This document shows positions 34,591 through 46,404 of a DNA stretch of 64,000 bases, in pieces (positions within the stretch are counted from its first letter, which is position 1; each line of letters starts with the position of its first letter). A program made the translations under genes and the position numbers. This DNA is from Cryptomeria japonica (Eukaryota; Streptophyta; Pinopsida; Cupressales; Cupressaceae). The stretch spans positions 780,496,119-780,560,118 of the forward strand of contig NC_081414.1 in the NCBI RefSeq assembly GCF_030272615.1, read 5' to 3'. Under the pieces are notes generated by a model. It had not been told where the DNA came from and did no database searches. It saw only the letters and a list, made by a program, of their open reading frames with translations.

Positions 34591-35500
34591 AAGTCCTATT
34601 GTTGAAACACTTGAGAGCTTTTCTCATGGTGGAATATCCTAGGAATATTTCGTCATCACATTTCACATCAAATTTGCTCTGTTGTTCACTCCTCTTGATG
34701 TAACATTTTCTACCAAACACTCTAAAGTAGCTAACCAGAGGTGTCTTACCAGTCCAATACTCATAAGGAGTTTTATCCTTACCTTTCTTGATGAGTACCC
34801 AGTTCATTGTGTAGACTACAGTGCTCACCGCTTCTCTCCAAAAGGTGTGAGCTACCTTTCCTTGAATCAAAATGGTTCTAGTTGCCTCAAACATAGTTCG
34901 GTTATTCCTCTCTGCTAGGCCATTCTACTATGGAGTCTGAGGGGCAGACAATTCCCTCTTGATTCCATGTTCTTCACAATACTTGTTGAATTCACTGGAA
35001 GTGAATTCCCCTCCTTGATCAGTTCTCAGGCACTTGATCATTTTACCGCTTTCCTTCTCCACTAATGCTCTAAAAGCTTTGAACTTTACAAAGGCTTTAG
35101 ACTTGTCTTTCAAGAATGTGACCCACATCATTCTTGAGCAATCATCAGTGAGAATCATGAAGTACCTATCACCCTACATACTTCTAGTTTTCATAGGACC
35201 ACACAAATCGGTATGCACAAGATCAAGCAAGTTGTCAGTAGTAAAAGATTTACCTTTAAAGGTTGAGGAAGAAATTTTTCCCAATTGACACTCTCTGCAC
35301 AATGTATTATCCGTTTTTCTTAGCACCAACAACCCTCTAACTTCCTTGATCTTACTAGCCTTCACAATGTTATCAATGTTTACATGGCAGAGTTTGCTAT
35401 GCCATATCCAGCTATCAGCAAATTTAGCCATAAGACATGTACTTATATTTGCATTCAGATGAAACAAGTTACCTTTGGTCTGCATGTCAGTGGCCACCAA
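34589..35500 (-). pseudogene. Array internal A: integrase, broken
   Basis: From the right: pre-integrase with HSKLCHVNIDNI and CRECQLGKISS (35174-35500), then LDLVHTDLCGPM (first Asp), MILTDDCSRMMWVTF (34928-35158) with GGEFTSSEFNKYCEEHGI, then a stop in the third acidic region and VAHTFWREAVSTVVYT (34589-34894). Frames are split by stops at about 34926 and 35172. Confidence 0.85.
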
Positions 35501-35569
35501 TTCACCATTCTTTCCTTTGATTCTACAAACTCCATTCTTGAATTCCAGAGTGAGGCCACTGTCATTTAG

Positions 35570-36816
35570 CTAGGCAACACTCAGAAGGTTGTGTCTGTGA
35601 CCATCGACCCAATACACATTGTCAGCACTAATCTTTCCATTCAGAGAGATGGACCCTCTGCCTTTGACCATGCATGGTGCATCATTGCCAAAGCGAACCA
35701 CACCACCATCATACTCCTCCAAGGATAAAAAATTGCTTCGGTCACCAGTCATATGGTGAGAACAGCCACTGTCAATGATCCACTCATTGGAATTATCAAA
35801 CCAAGAGACAAGAGCCTTCTTGTCTGACACATCTTCTTTGATAGCAACAAACACAATATCTTCATTTTCTTCATCCTCTGATTCTTCATCTATGACACCT
35901 TCATCAACTGCCACAAAATAGTTTCTCTGGTTTCCTCCTTTGAATTTCTTGAACCTTTCCAATTTGTCCTTGTTGTCGCCATTAGGATAGTTTACATCAA
36001 TATGTCCTATCTAGTTGTAGGAAAAGCATTTCAAAGTTATCTTACCTTTTTATTTTCTAGTTCCTTGAGCAAGTTTCATGGAAAGGAGAGCTTCAAATGC
36101 CATAAAAATCTCCTCATCATCCATTTCTCTGCTCTGTCTTGGTTCACCACTAGTGCTAGCTTCTTTTCCTTTTCTGGATGGTACACTAGAAGCTTTAAAA
36201 GTTGATTCAGTCTTTTGAATACTGCCATAAAAACTATTTAGCTCATAGGCTATCAACTTTGCTATGATGAAGTTCAAGGATACCTTAGTCTTGTCTATTG
36301 ATCTCAGCTCCTGAATAGCAGCAACCCTTATTGCATAGGCTGGCAATAGGGATCTTAGGACTTTGCTTACCATAGTGGAATCTTCTATTTTACCACCTGC
36401 ACTCTTGATATCTCCAACAATGGTTTTGATTCTTATTCCATACTATTGAATGGTATCACCTTCAACCATCTGCATATCTTCAAACTTCCCTCTTAGGCTT
36501 TCTTCCTTAGCCTGTTTTACATGCTCATCACCGCCATAGATATTTTCAAGAGTATCCCATACCTCTTTGGGATTTACCTTATCCTTAACATCAATAAACT
36601 CAATGTCAGATAAACTACTAAGTAGGGTTTCCATTACTTGCCCATTCTCCTATATCTCTCTCTTTTGATCATCGGTGAGAGTACCGGTTGGGCCAACATA
36701 GGCATTCTCAACATAGCTCCAGTGTTGAGCCCCCATGCTTCAGATGTATATCTTCATCCTATCTTTCCATATACTAAAATTTTCCCTGTTAAACTTTGGA
36801 CCTTCCCTCTTCATCA
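35570..36816 (-). pseudogene. Array internal A: gag, zinc knuckle and protease, broken
   Basis: Gag begins near 36816 (MMKREGPKF) and includes YGGDEHVKQAKEESLRGKFE (36443-36634) and VLRSLLPAYAIRVAA (36050-36373). The knuckle (about 35990-36030) is damaged: the second Cys is Tyr, followed by a stop, CFSYN then IGHIDVNY. The protease piece (35570-35962) has WIIDSGCSHHMTGDRS with intact D-S-G. A stop unique to copy A follows at SVA. Confidence 0.84.
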
Positions 36817-36874
36817 TTTGACTGGGATCTTTACCTCAAGTGGTTAAGCTTATAACATAGAGGACCTTGAGGAC

Positions 36875-36886
36875 AATCTGATACCA
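36875..36886 (-). other. Primer-binding site of array internal A, mutated
   Basis: The minus strand reads TGGTATCAGATT, two mismatches from the initiator-Met site TGGTATCAGAGC. It lies two bases inside LTR-b. Confidence 0.8.
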
Positions 36887-36888
36887 AT

Positions 36889-38421
36889 TGATAACTCAAT
36901 GATTAGAGAATAGTACCAAACCGGTACTGAGAGGGGGGGGGGTGAATCAGTTCAGACAAAAATATAGTCCTAAACTAGTTTGATAGCAGACACTTCAATT
37001 GATTGGCAGATAGTGACAACGGTTTGAAACAGAGTGCAACCGATAAAGCTAAGAATGTCTGAGACAAGCATTAACCGGTTATTCACTTAGCTTTTCACTC
37101 AACTCAAGACCACACTACCATTTTACCCTTATGCATAAATAGGTAATCTATCATCAAATCATAATAACAGCTAGTTCAACATGTTTTATTGATAGGCATA
37201 AAACACTGAAGCATCATATGCTTGACAGACAATAACAAAGCATCACAAGATAAAAGCATCACACATGACACACATATTTTTCATGTGGAAACCCAACTGG
37301 GAAAAACCACGATGGGGATGAATACCAACAAGTTGTTTTTAAACTCTTTTGAAGTCCGCTTTGTTAGGAGCCTTGTCCAGTTAGAGACATTATAATAGGT
37401 TCTGCTAGGAACCAATCCTATTAGAGATCACCTAGCTAAGGGATGGCTACAATACCCAGTTAAGCATTAAACCCTGTTAAAGGTTACCTTGTTAGAGGAT
37501 TTCAAGATCTCAATAGCTAAAGGATATTGAACTCAGTAGCTTTGAATTACCCTGTTAAAGGATTTATAGCAAGCCAATTAAGGCTACCTTGTTAAGGGAT
37601 TTTCCAACTGTTGAGGTGGTTAGAGATCAATAGGTATTACAATGATCTGGTAACATCACTTAATACCAATGCAAATCTGCTTAAGCTCCTCTTCACCTTT
37701 TGCAATTACACTCTGCATGTATCACTTCTATCCTTTTGGTCTGGCGAGAATCACATATCCCTTCTCTTAGATACACACACAACTTTTTCCAACAACCTCA
37801 GAAAGAGACACAACATCGACCTTATAGGAAAATAGATAGGTCAGTAGGATAAACCCTGAACCCTAAACCTGTTAGGTTAAGAAATTCAAACATTTCAATC
37901 CTGACCATTGAGCATACTACATTAAATGCAATAGTTCTTGATCCAATCTCAAGACATTCTCCATCATCCATTTCCACCAATTTTATGGCCGCCGATAACC
38001 CATCACACGTTATCACTGTTTTACAAACTTCACACATTTCCGAGGTAGATAGTAACAATCTCCTTCATGCAAGATCCTTCACACACACAAGGCTAATGTG
38101 GCAACATGATCTGTTCTTCATTACAATGCTAACTCATCACACAAAGTCACCGGCTGAGCCACATAGGCTTGTAGCACTTCAATCAAAAACCTTGAAGTTG
38201 AGACTACCAACTGGTAGTCATACAATACTTCCATATGCCGGTTTCCATAACTATATGTCAGTTAATCATGAAAAAGCACACCGCTTCACTTTGGCATAAA
38301 TGCTGGTTCGTAGTGTTCTACCGGTTCTCTCATATGCCAGTTCTCACTTCTTCAGCATATTGACATCAATGACAACACACAATGTCGTTATGTCCAAATA
38401 CTGGTTCACATAATGCCAACA
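36889..38421 (-). repeat. Array LTR-b (shared middle LTR)
   Basis: The 1,533-bp LTR runs TGATAACTCAATGATTAG...CATAATGCCAACA. A primer-binding site lies on its left and a polypurine tract on its right, so it is the 5' LTR of A and the 3' LTR of B at once. It has a run of G at 36930-36939 and the conserved block at about 37275-37325. Short (CCCTAAA)-like sequence near 37849-37870 is part of the LTR in all three copies. Confidence 0.92.
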
Positions 38422-38580
38422 ATCTCCCCCTTTGGCATTGATGGCAATATACAAAGATATATCTCCTCTTCACATCTTCTCCCCCAATTTTTGCAGATAT
38501 CTTCTCCACTTCACATCTTCTCCCCCAATTTTTGTGGATATCTTCTCCGCTTCACATCTTCTCCCCCTTTGACAATAATG
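38422..38580 (-). repeat. Array internal B: polypurine tract and 41-bp repeats
   Basis: The same organisation as in A: tract at 38422-38435, then CTTCAC starts at 38468, 38509 and 38550, again exactly 41 bp apart, each with CTTCTCCCCC on the plus strand. Confidence 0.8.
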
Positions 38581-38719
38581 CCAAAGTGGAGGCACAAGCT
38601 TCCCTATTCCATTATGCTGCTCCCCCTGAGGAGTAGCATCCTTCAACACATCAATCCTAAAGAAAGATTTGACTATGCAATACATGACTGATGTGGAGCA
38701 TATACCTTTAGTTCACCTC

Positions 38720-40300
38720 CTAAAGGAGATGTACCCGTAATTCACCTCTTAAGTACATAAATGTAGTCTTTGGGAGAGGCTTGGTGAATATGTTTGCTAA
38801 CTGCTCCTTATAGGAAACATGCTCCAGTGCAATCTCTTTGTTCTGAACCTTTTCCCTCAAGAAATGATACTTAAGCTCAAAGTGCTTGGTTCTAGAATGT
38901 AAAACCGGATTCTTGGAGATATTAATTGCACTAGTATTGTCACAAAATATACTTACCGATTCAGATATAGGAACTTTGAAGCCATTCAATACATGTTTCA
39001 TCCAAATTGTCTGAGTGCAATTCATGAAATCTGCAACATACTCTGCTTCCACTATAGCCTGAGAGACACAACTATGCTTTTTACTCAACCATGAGACCAG
39101 TCTACCATTGAGGAAGAATGCACCACCGGTTGTGCTCTTTCGATCATCTACATTACTAGCCCAATCAGCATCTGTGAACACTTTCAGGTTGAAATCATTA
39201 TTGTATGGATACCATAACCCATAGTCAATAGTTCCTTTCATATGCCTAAGAATCTGCTTGACTGCAACCAAGTGGGATTCTCTTGGACTTTTCTAGAACC
39301 TTGTAGTAATGCTAACTGCATGTGCAATATCCAGTCTTCTATGCACTATATAATGCAACTTACCAATCATTGATTGGTATTCCTTCTCATCAACCAATGC
39401 AGAGTCATCCTCTTTGGATAGTTTACATCTGGTCACCATCGATGTACCAACCAGTTTGCTATCTTCCATGCCAAAGGTCTTCAACACCTCTTTGACATAC
39501 TTGGACTGAGTGATAAAGATTCCCTCTTTCATCTGTTGGATCTACAGTCCAATGAAGAACTTAATCTCCCCTATGAGTGACATCTCAAACTCTTTCTTCA
39601 TCTCATCTCCAAATTCATGACTCATCTTGTCATCTCCACCAAAGATAATATCATCATCAAATACCTCACAGATCAAGATCTTATCTCCTTCATACTTCAA
39701 GTAGATAATACTATCTTCACTTGTTCTCTCAAATCCAATATTCATAAGATGGGAATGAACATGTTCATACCATGCTCTAGGTGCTTGCTTTAGCCCATAT
39801 AAGGCTTTATGTAGCCTACATACCATGTCACTATCTTCAGATAGGGAAAACTCTTCTAGTTGCTCAATATAAACCTGTTCTTAAAGTACACCATTTAGGA
39901 ATGTAGATTTTACATCCATTTGATATACTTTGAAGCCTTTAAAAGCTGCATATGCAAGAAACATATGAACTCCTTCCAATTTGGCTACAGGAGCAAAGGT
40001 TTCTCCATAGTCTTCTCCTTCTTCTTGGGCATACCCTTTGTACACCAGTCTGGTTTTGTTTCTAATCACTATGCCATCCTTATTTAGCTTATTTCAGAAG
40101 ACCCATTTGGTACCAATGACATTTTTGTGCTCTGGTCTAGGTACCAAGGACCATGTACCATTTTTCTCTATCTAGTCAAGTTGCTCTTCCATTGCCTTGA
40201 TCCAGTCTTCATCCTTATGTGCCTCTTTGAATGTTTTAGGCTCAAATTCAGAGATCATACATGAGTTTTCTCTCACTTTTCTTCTTGTAAGGATTCCTGT
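38720..40300 (-). pseudogene. Array internal B: reverse transcriptase and RNase H, broken
   Basis: RNase H is long and clean (38720-39271: DADWASNVDDRKST, FCDNTSAINISKNP, LANIFTKPLPKT). Reverse transcriptase is split: 39881-40069 ([33 protein letters not shown]), 39542-39826 (LHKALYGLKQAPRAWYE) and 39293-39532. The catalytic box reads VFDDDIIFGG, so the residue before the Asp pair is changed to Asp. A TAG before IEKNGTW (about 40164-40175) is shared with internal A. Confidence 0.87.
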
Positions 40301-40381
40301 ATCCTTATCTCCTATGATCTGCTTATGATCATGATTCAGCTTGACATGCCAAGCAATGGTCTTGATAGATTCCTCTTGCTT

Positions 40382-41275
40382 TTATCCTTCATCCTCATCT
40401 CCATCAGTATCAGCATCTACATCTGCCGGTGTAGGAACACTATTACTGGTACTTGGTTGACTGACAATCGGTTCCCAGAAGGTTGCAACCAGTTCACTTA
40501 CCACTTGCTCACTACCAGTTTCCTTAGTTTTCTCAGAGGTTTCATTGACTCTTATATTGATGCTTTCCATAATTCTCTGAGTCCTATTGTTGAAACACTT
40601 GAGAACTTTGCTCTTGGTGGAATATCCTAGGAATATTTCCTCATCACATTTCACATCAAATTTTCTCTGGTGTTCACTCCTCTTGATGTAACATTTGCTA
40701 CCAAACACTCTAAAGTGGCTAACCATAGGTGTCTTAATGGTCCAATACTCATAAGCAGTTTTAGCCTTACCTTTCTTGATGAGTACCCTGTTCATTGTGT
40801 AGACTGCAGTCCTCATTGCTTCTCTCCAAAAGGTGTGAATTACCTTTCCTTGAAACAACATGGTTCTAGCTGCTTCAACCATAGTCCAGTTATTCCTCTC
40901 TACTAGGCCATCTTCTATGGAGTCCAAGGGGTAAACAATTCCCTCTTGATGCCATGTTCTTCACAGTACTTGTTGAATTCACTGGAAGTGAATTCCCCTC
41001 CTTGATCAGTTCTCAGGCACTTGATCTTTTTACCACTTTCCTTCTCCACTAATGCTCTGAAAGCATTGAACTTTACAAAGGCTTTAGACTTGTCTTTCAA
41101 GAATGTGACCCACATCATTCTTGAGCAGTCATCAGTGAGAACCATGAAGTACCTATCACCCTGCACACTTCTAGTTTTCATAGGACCACTCAAATCAGTA
41201 TGCACAAGATCAAGCAAGTTGTTTGCAGTGAAAGAATTACCTTTAAAGGTTGAGGAAGATATTTTCCCCAATTGA
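40382..41275 (-). pseudogene. Array internal B: integrase, broken
   Basis: 41271-40915 carries LDLVHTDLSGPMKTRS, MVLTDDCSRMMWVTF and GGEFTSSEFNKYCEEHGI. 40927-40382 carries GLVERNNWTMVEAARTM, where the usual Asn-Arg-Thr reads Asn-Asn-Trp-Thr, then GSKCYIKRSE and the linker. The frames overlap out of register at about 40915-40927, so a frameshift separates the second and third catalytic residues. Confidence 0.84.
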
Positions 41276-41277
41276 CA

Positions 41278-42803
41278 CTATCTGCACAAGGTATTATCTA
41301 GTTTGCTTAGCATCAGCAACCCTCTAACTACCTTGATCTTACTAGCCTTCATAATGTTATCAATGTTTACATGGCAAAGTCTCCTATGCCATATCCAGCT
41401 ATCATCAAATTTAGCCATAAGACATGTACTTATATTTGCATTCAGATGAAATAGGTTACCTTTGGTCTGCATGCCGGTGGCCACCAATTCACCACTCTTT
41501 CCTTTGATTTTGCAAACTCCATTCTTGAATTCCATAGTGAGGCCACTATCATTCAGTTGGGCAACACTCAGAAGGTTGTGTCTGAGACCATCAATCGAAT
41601 ACACATTGTCAGCACTACTCTTTCCATTCAGAGAGATGGACCCTCTGCCTTTGACCATGCATGGTGCATCATTGCCAAAGCGAACCACACCACCATCATA
41701 CTCCTCTAAGGATAGAAACTTGCTCCGATCACCAATCATAAGGTGAGAACAACCACTATCAATGATCCACTCATGGGAATTATCAAACTAGGAGACAAGA
41801 GCCTTCTTGTCTGACACATCTTCTTTGACAGCAACAAACACAATATCTTCATTTTCTTCATCCTTTGATTCTTCATTTGTGACACCTTCATCAACTACCA
41901 CAAAACAATTTCTCTGGTTTCCTCCTTTGAAATTCTTGAACCTTTCTGGTATGTCCTTGTTGTCGCCATTAGGACAATTTACAACAATATGTTCTATCTT
42001 ATTGCAAGAAAAGCATTTTAAAGGTAGCTTACCTTTGTATTTGCCAGTTCCTTTAGGAAGTTTCCTGACAAGGAGAGCTTCAAATGCCATCAAAATCTCC
42101 TCATCATCCATTTCTCTACTCTGTTTTGGTTCACCACTAGTACTAGCTTCTTTTCCTTTTCTGGATGGTACAATGAAGCTTTAAAAGCTGATTCAGTCTT
42201 TTGAAAACTGCCATCAAAACTATTTAGCTCATAGGCTGTCAACTTTTCTATGATGGAGTTCAAGGATACCTTAGTCTTGTCTATTGATCTCAACTCCTGA
42301 ATAGCAGCAACCCTTATTGCATAGGCTGGCAATAGGGATCTTAGGACTTTGCTTACCATAGTGGAATCTTCTATTTTACCACCTGCACTCTTGATATCTC
42401 CAACAATGGTTTTGATTCTTATTCCATATTGTTGAATGGTCTCACCGTCAACCATCTACATATCTTCAAACTTCCCTCTCAGGCTTTCTTCCTTAGCTTG
42501 TTTTACATGCTCATCACCACCATACATATTTTCAAGAGTATCCCATACCTCTTTGGCATTTACCTTATCCTTAACATCAGTAAACTAAATGTCAGATAAA
42601 CTGCTAATTAGGGCTTCCATGACTTGCCCATTCTCTTCTATCTCTCTCTTTTGATCATCGGTGAGAGTACTGGTAGGGGCAACATAGGCATTCTCAACAT
42701 AGCTCTAGTGTTGAGCACCCATGCTTCAGATGTATATCTTCATCCTATCTTTCTATATACTAATAGTTTCCTTGTTAAACTTTGGACCTTCCCTCTTCAT
42801 CAT
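41278..42803 (-). pseudogene. Array internal B: gag, zinc knuckle and protease, broken
   Basis: Gag from about 42803; the shell VLRSLLPAYAIRVAA lies in 42090-42455. A knuckle CFSCNKIEHIVVNC, with Glu instead of Gly before His, is in 41788-42111. The protease site IIDSGCSHLMIGDRS starts right after a stop (VS, stop, FDNSHEW, near 41790) and runs with the pre-integrase to 41278. Confidence 0.84.
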
Positions 42804-42860
42804 TTGACTGGGATCTTTACCTCAAGTGGTTAACCTTATAACAAAGAGGACCTGGAGGAT

Positions 42861-42872
42861 GCTCTGATACCA
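42861..42872 (-). other. Primer-binding site of array internal B (initiator tRNA-Met type)
   Basis: The minus strand reads TGGTATCAGAGC, two bases inside LTR-c. Confidence 0.92.
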
Positions 42873-42874
42873 AT

Positions 42875-44409
42875 TGATAACTCAATGATGAATGAATAGT
42901 ACCAAACTAGTACTAAGAGGGGGGGGGGTGAATCAGTATGGACAAAAATACAGTCCTAAACCGGTTTGATAGCAAACACTTCAACTGACTGGAACACAGT
43001 GACATCGGTTTGAAACAAAGTGCAATTGGTAAAGCTAAGAATGTCTAAGACAAGCATTAACCAGTTACTCACTTAGCTTTTCACTCAACTGAAGACCACA
43101 CTACCATTTCACCCTTATGCATAAATAGGTAATCTATCATAAGATCATAATAATAGCTAGTTCAACGTGTTTTATTGACAAGCATAAAACATAGAACCAT
43201 CATATGCTTGATAGACAATAACAAAGCATCACAAGATAAAAGCATCACACATGACACACATATTTTTCACGTGGAAACCCAACTGAAAAAAACCACGGTG
43301 GGGATGAATACCCACAAGCTATTTTTGAACTCTTTAGAAGTCCACTCTATTAGGAGCCTTGTCTAGTTAGAGACATTACAATAGGTTCTGCGAGGAACCA
43401 ATCCTATTAGAGATCACCCAGTTAAGGGATGGATAAAATACCAGGTTAAGGGTTAAACCCTTTTAAAGATTACCTTGTTAGAGGATTTCAAGAACTCAAT
43501 AGCTAAAGGATTTTGAACTTAGTAGCTTTGAATTACCCTGTTAAAGGATTTACAGCAAGTCGGTTAAGGCTACCCCGTTAAGGGATTTTCCAACTGTTGA
43601 GGTGGTTAGAGATCAACAGGTATTACAATGATCTGGTAACAACACTCAATGCTAATGTAGATCTGCTTAAGCTCCTCTTCACCTTCTACACTTACACTCT
43701 GCAGGTATCACTTCTCTCCTTTTGGTCTGGCAAGAATCACGTATCCCTTCTCTTGGATACACACACACAACTTTTGCCAACAACCTCAGATAGAGACACA
43801 ACATCGACCTTATAGGAAAATAGATACATCAGTAGCATAAACCCTAAACCCTAAACCTGTTAGGTTAAAGAATTCAAATGGTTCAATCCTGACCATTGAG
43901 CATACTGCATTAAATGCAGCAGTTCTTGATCCAATATCAAGACATTCTCCATCGTCCATTTCCACCGATTTTATGGCGGCTGATAACCCATCACACGTTA
44001 TCACCATTTTACAGACTTCACACATTCCTGAGGTAGATAAGAACAATCTCCTTCATGCAAGATCCTTCATGTGCACAAGGCTGACGTGGCAACATGATCT
44101 GTTCTTCGTTACAATGCTAAAGAATAACACAAAGTCACTGGTTGAGCCACACAGGATTGAAGCACTTCAACTAGAAACCCTGAAGTTGAAACTACCAACC
44201 AGTAGTCATACAATACTTCCATATGTTGGTTCCCATAACTATATGCCAATTCATCATGAACAAGCACACCGCTTCACTTTGGCACAAATACCAGTTCATA
44301 GTGTTCTACCGGTTCTCTCATATGTCAATTCTCACTTCTTCAGCATATTGACATCAATGACAACATACAATGTCATTATGTCCTCATACCTATTCACATA
44401 ATTCCAACA
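42875..44409 (-). repeat. Array LTR-c (5'-most)
   Basis: The 1,535-bp LTR runs TGATAACTCAATGATGAA...CATAATTCCAACA, followed by acatg (44410-44414), the array's right target duplication. It contains the conserved block near 43268-43315 and AAGGGATTT/GTTAGAGG repeats at 43345-43610. Confidence 0.92.
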
Positions 44410-44414
44410 ACATG

Positions 44415-44876
44415 GAATACACCACTATAACAACTTATGATGATTGTCCTAAATTGTGTCGTAGGTAGTCACATAGAGATGCCTACCTAATCTTGCTCCT
44501 TTCTCCATACAAAAATGTTTCCACTACAAAAAACCATGAAAAAACTAAAGTACAGAGGCTTATCCTACATCCCTCCAAAGGAAGAGTCTTCTAATGGGAT
44601 AGAATGCAAGATAAAGCCATTTTTGTTCAAAACCCTCTTGAAACCCTCCATTTCCGGGTTAAAGTCAGAAGAATGGAGGGTTCTCTCTACTCCAGAATAC
44701 TTAAGACCTCAGACAACCACCAAAAGAAAACTATTTCATCTCTCTACCTAATCCATGGATGATGGGGTTCAAATCAATCCATATAGACACATGCAACTCC
44801 TACAAACTCAAGATTTCTGGGAAAACTGAAGTATTTTGTGTATTATTGCTTCACAAACTCCAATTACAACAGAAGT
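44415..44876 (-). repeat. GY 3' LTR, piece 2
   Basis: This piece matches 59475-59930 of the 5' LTR (ACAACTTATGATGA, CTTGCTCCTTTCTCC, AACCCTC, CTCCAATTACAAC). It is bounded by the copia array on the left and S2 on the right. Confidence 0.85.
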
Positions 44877-45965
44877 TGTTGGCATTTTTGACAATTATGT
44901 TGTGATTGTCATTGATGGACACACACTTTCATTGAGATCACTTTTATATGTATGAGTTATGCTCAACTGGCAATTGTTCCCAACCGGTATGATGCATTAT
45001 AGTCCTTAGACTATTGGTGTTTTGCAGAAAGTGTTTATTGGTCTGAAGCAGTATGTTGACCCCAAGCAGTTTGAGGATCTCAAGTGGTATGAAGGATCAA
45101 AGTGGAAAAACACATATTTCCCAATCTTCATTTTTGTCAAACCAACAACCGGTATTTTGTATGAACCGGTAATACTCTTTGATGAGTTACGAACCGACAT
45201 TTTGTGATGAGTTACCATCCACCGATTATTTGACGGTGCCGACACTTTAAAAGTTCTTTTTGTGTCATGTTACAAAATATATCTAGATGCATTGAACCTA
45301 GGAAATTGTATTGTAATCCTATTGGACCGACATGAAATCAGATTCCTTTATAAGGACATCATGTCTAGGGTTTTATGTTGTTGGTAGGGTTTAAGGTGGT
45401 TGATGAGTTAGAGAGAGTGTGAATGTGTTGAAGACTGAAGTAATGCTGGAATGCATTAGGAATGAGCTATCAAGGATCTAACCAAGCAATCTATGCTATT
45501 TGCTAGATTACTCACATCTTCGACAAGTTTGAAGCCCTTAACCGAGTAGGCCCAAAAGCCTTTTGTAAATCCTCTAACAAGGTGGTTCACATCTGTGGAT
45601 CTAAAATCCTCTAGAAAGGTAGACCTTAACTGTACTCATCTCCTAATAGAGAATGAGATTCCTAAAAGGATCTGTTCTAGTAAAAATCATTGTATGACCT
45701 TAACCAGTTTGGTTCCTATTCTACAGATAGTTACTTGTGAGTTCCATCTCACCGTGGTTTTTCCCATTTGGGTTTCCACATCAAAATCTCTTATGTTATG
45801 GTGTTTGTGCTTCTGTGGGTGAATACATTATTTTCTATTTGGTTTGCATGTGTGCTATTCGGTTAGTCTACTAAACTATTTTATTGGTTTACTATTAGTC
45901 TAGTAAAGTGTTTCAGTACATCAATTTTTGGCATACTAATTCACCCCCCCCCTTAGTATTCATCA
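44877..45965 (+). repeat. S2: solo copia LTR inside the GY 3' LTR
   Basis: The 1,089-bp insertion starts TGTTGGCATTTTTGAC and ends GTATTCATCA. It is absent at the matching place in the GY 5' LTR (about 59930). It carries the conserved block at 45751-45785 and the C-run box at 45940-45955 found in S1, L0 and the array LTRs. A clean 5-bp target duplication is not visible; acaac at 44866 and 45966 is a candidate only if a few bases at the left edge belong to the insert. Confidence 0.8.
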
Positions 45966-46404
45966 ACAACAACCTTGGGAATCATGTCCACAAGGATTAT
46001 AAAACTCTCCAATGGTTTCCCACTGAACTTGGAGTAGGTTGGACCCGTTTAAAGGCTTCCCCCAATCGATTTTCAAAAAATTGCACTTTCGCACTCAAAA
46101 GTTGCATTTTTGCAATTTTGCACAAAAAGTGTTCATATAGGCTAAGGTTGGAATCCACATAAATGTCTAAAAACACACATGAAACATGTCTAAAAACCTA
46201 TCAAACACAAATCTAGACCATCTATTACCCCTATTGACCACATTGTCCCAATTGGCTTCTCAAATTGCCTAATTGGTGACATGAGCTTACATGGTGGGAT
46301 TTATTTGCATACATGAAACACAAGAAACTCTTAAGACACCCTAATGATCCTAATATTCATCCTTAGGGTCATGAATAGTTTTTTTATGAGGTTATCCTAC
46401 ACCA
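45966..46404 (-). repeat. GY 3' LTR, piece 3
   Basis: This piece matches 59931-60363 of the 5' LTR (ACCTTGGGAATCATGTCCA to CATGAAACACAA and onward). It ends CCTACACCA. The minus strand outside it, TACTCC read as GGAGTA with CTTCCAA before it, is the weak polypurine tract at 46405-46417. Confidence 0.82.

Larger units (their letters stand above)
22678..44409 (-). mobile_element. Tandem copia array: LTR-internal-LTR-internal-LTR
   Basis: Three homologous LTRs (22678-32436, net about 1,530 bp; 36889-38421, 1,533 bp; 42875-44409, 1,535 bp) separate two homologous Ty1/copia internals (A 32437-36888; B 38422-42874). The middle LTR serves both. Outer flanks are gcatg (22673-22677) and acatg (44410-44414), one target duplication with one change, so this was one insertion later expanded by unequal LTR recombination, not two insertions. 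Both internals have the same in-frame TAG in the sequence before IEKNGTW. E2 interrupts the first LTR. Confidence 0.9.

Noticed and set aside
22678-44409. Two independent copia insertions side by side
   Set aside because: Only the outer ends have a matching 5-bp duplication, the middle LTR has a primer-binding site on one side and a polypurine tract on the other, and both internals share a stop.
44410-46404. A host gene or separate element between the copia array and the GY chromodomain
   Set aside because: It aligns throughout to the GY 5' LTR at 58863-60363, apart from S2. The summed pieces (1,503 bp) match the LTR length (1,501 bp).
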